64,000 bases of DNA from Hyphomicrobiales bacterium (GTDB taxonomy: Bacteria > Pseudomonadota > Alphaproteobacteria > Rhizobiales > Rhizobiaceae): contig UCJD01000033.1 in the NCBI GenBank assembly GCA_900472605.1, positions 62,001 to 126,000 of the forward strand, read 5' to 3'. The position numbers and the translations under genes were made by a program. Below, piece after piece: positions 63,896 to 64,000 of the stretch. The notes beneath the pieces were generated by a model, which worked only from the letters and a program-made list of their open reading frames with translations, did no database searches and was not told where the DNA came from. Within the stretch, counting starts at the first letter, position 1. Every line of letters starts with the position of its first letter.

Positions 63896-64000
63896 ATGGA
63901 CGGCCAGTCGGGATCGAAGACGCCGGAACTCAAGCTGTACAACACGCTGACACGCGAAAGGACGGTGTTTTCGCCGATCGATCGCGACAACGTGCGCATG
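63896..64000 (+). CDS. cysS: Cysteinyl-tRNA synthetase (N-terminal part only)
   Basis: The first 35 codons are present. The start LKLYNTLTRERTVFSPID and the following RDNVRM match the CysS N-terminus directly before the HIGH-motif region, which lies beyond the window. A GGGAG ribosome site lies 8 nt upstream of the ATG. Confidence 0.85.
   Translation, partial: MDGQSGSKTPELKLYNTLTRERTVFSPIDRDNVRM

Noticed and set aside
1..64000. tRNA or rRNA genes
   Set aside because: Reading through the gaps I found no cloverleaf-like segment with a TTCGAATCC-type arm or rRNA stretch. A tRNAscan-SE run would settle this.

Overview
The window is about 64 kb of GC-rich chromosomal DNA from an alphaproteobacterium of the order Rhizobiales, most likely a member of the Rhizobiaceae (Rhizobium/Agrobacterium/Neorhizobium/Ensifer type). 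The basis is HdaA, an Omp25/RopB-like outer membrane protein, the uvrC-pgsA-moaD-moaE, lptF-lptG-lptD-surA-pdxA-rsmA, fabD-fabG-acpP-fabF-mltG-yicC-gmk and dnaB-alr-radA-cvpA-purF-cysS gene orders, CTTGAC-type -35 boxes, and a RIME-like intergenic palindrome. No rRNA, tRNA, phage, transposase or CRISPR was seen. The window opens inside ppx and closes inside cysS, so both end genes are partial.

Layout. 1-5.2 kb (minus): perM-like, hdaA, ppk, ppx, i.e. polyphosphate metabolism behind the replication regulator HdaA. 5.4-7.2 kb (plus): purM-purN. 7.2-9.6 kb: a lone phnM-like amidohydrolase flanked by two paralogous Phd/VapC-type toxin-antitoxin loci, both with broken toxins. 9.6-12.3 kb (minus): a cytoplasmic molybdopterin oxidoreductase overlapping a NudK-like Nudix hydrolase. 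12.4-14 kb: rlmJ and a glutathione S-transferase. 14.1-14.7 kb: an outer membrane beta-barrel. 15.1-19.6 kb: a pteridine-reductase-type SDR, uvrC, pgsA, moaD, a long palindromic repeat, moaE. 19.6-21.6 kb: an orphan LivH-type permease diverging across a 41-bp palindrome from a CGNR regulator and a lipoprotein. 21.6-30.5 kb: ndk, a DinB-like protein, a divergent GGDEF protein, an ABC-F ATPase, a polysaccharide-deacetylase lipoprotein, a sugar 1-dehydrogenase, GrpB, and pepA-holC.

30.6-39.1 kb (plus): a PAP2 phosphatase followed by the LPS-export/outer-membrane-assembly operon lptF-lptG-lptD-surA-pdxA-rsmA, tightly coupled by stop/start overlaps. 39.2-45.7 kb (minus): gmk, yicC, mltG, fabF, acpP, fabG and fabD (type II fatty acid synthesis plus peptidoglycan and nucleotide functions). 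45.9-48.6 kb: an aldo/keto reductase and a DyP peroxidase, convergent. 48.7-51.4 kb: the rpsF-rpsR-DUF2232-rplI ribosomal operon with a strong promoter. 51.5-54.7 kb (minus): a marR-emrB-emrA-like efflux operon. 55-64 kb (plus): dnaB, alr, radA, cvpA, purF, an SDR and the start of cysS.

Most of the window is ordinary core genome. The unusual material is four small toxin-antitoxin loci set between core genes. Two VapC toxins are clearly broken, one ParE appears to have lost its ATG, and one TumE-type pair looks intact, with its operator palindrome lying on the promoter -10 box. Other items of interest are the palindromic operator of the CGNR/permease pair, two perfect inverted repeats ahead of the deacetylase gene, the long palindrome splitting moaD from moaE, and a possible cysteine-containing leader peptide before cysS.
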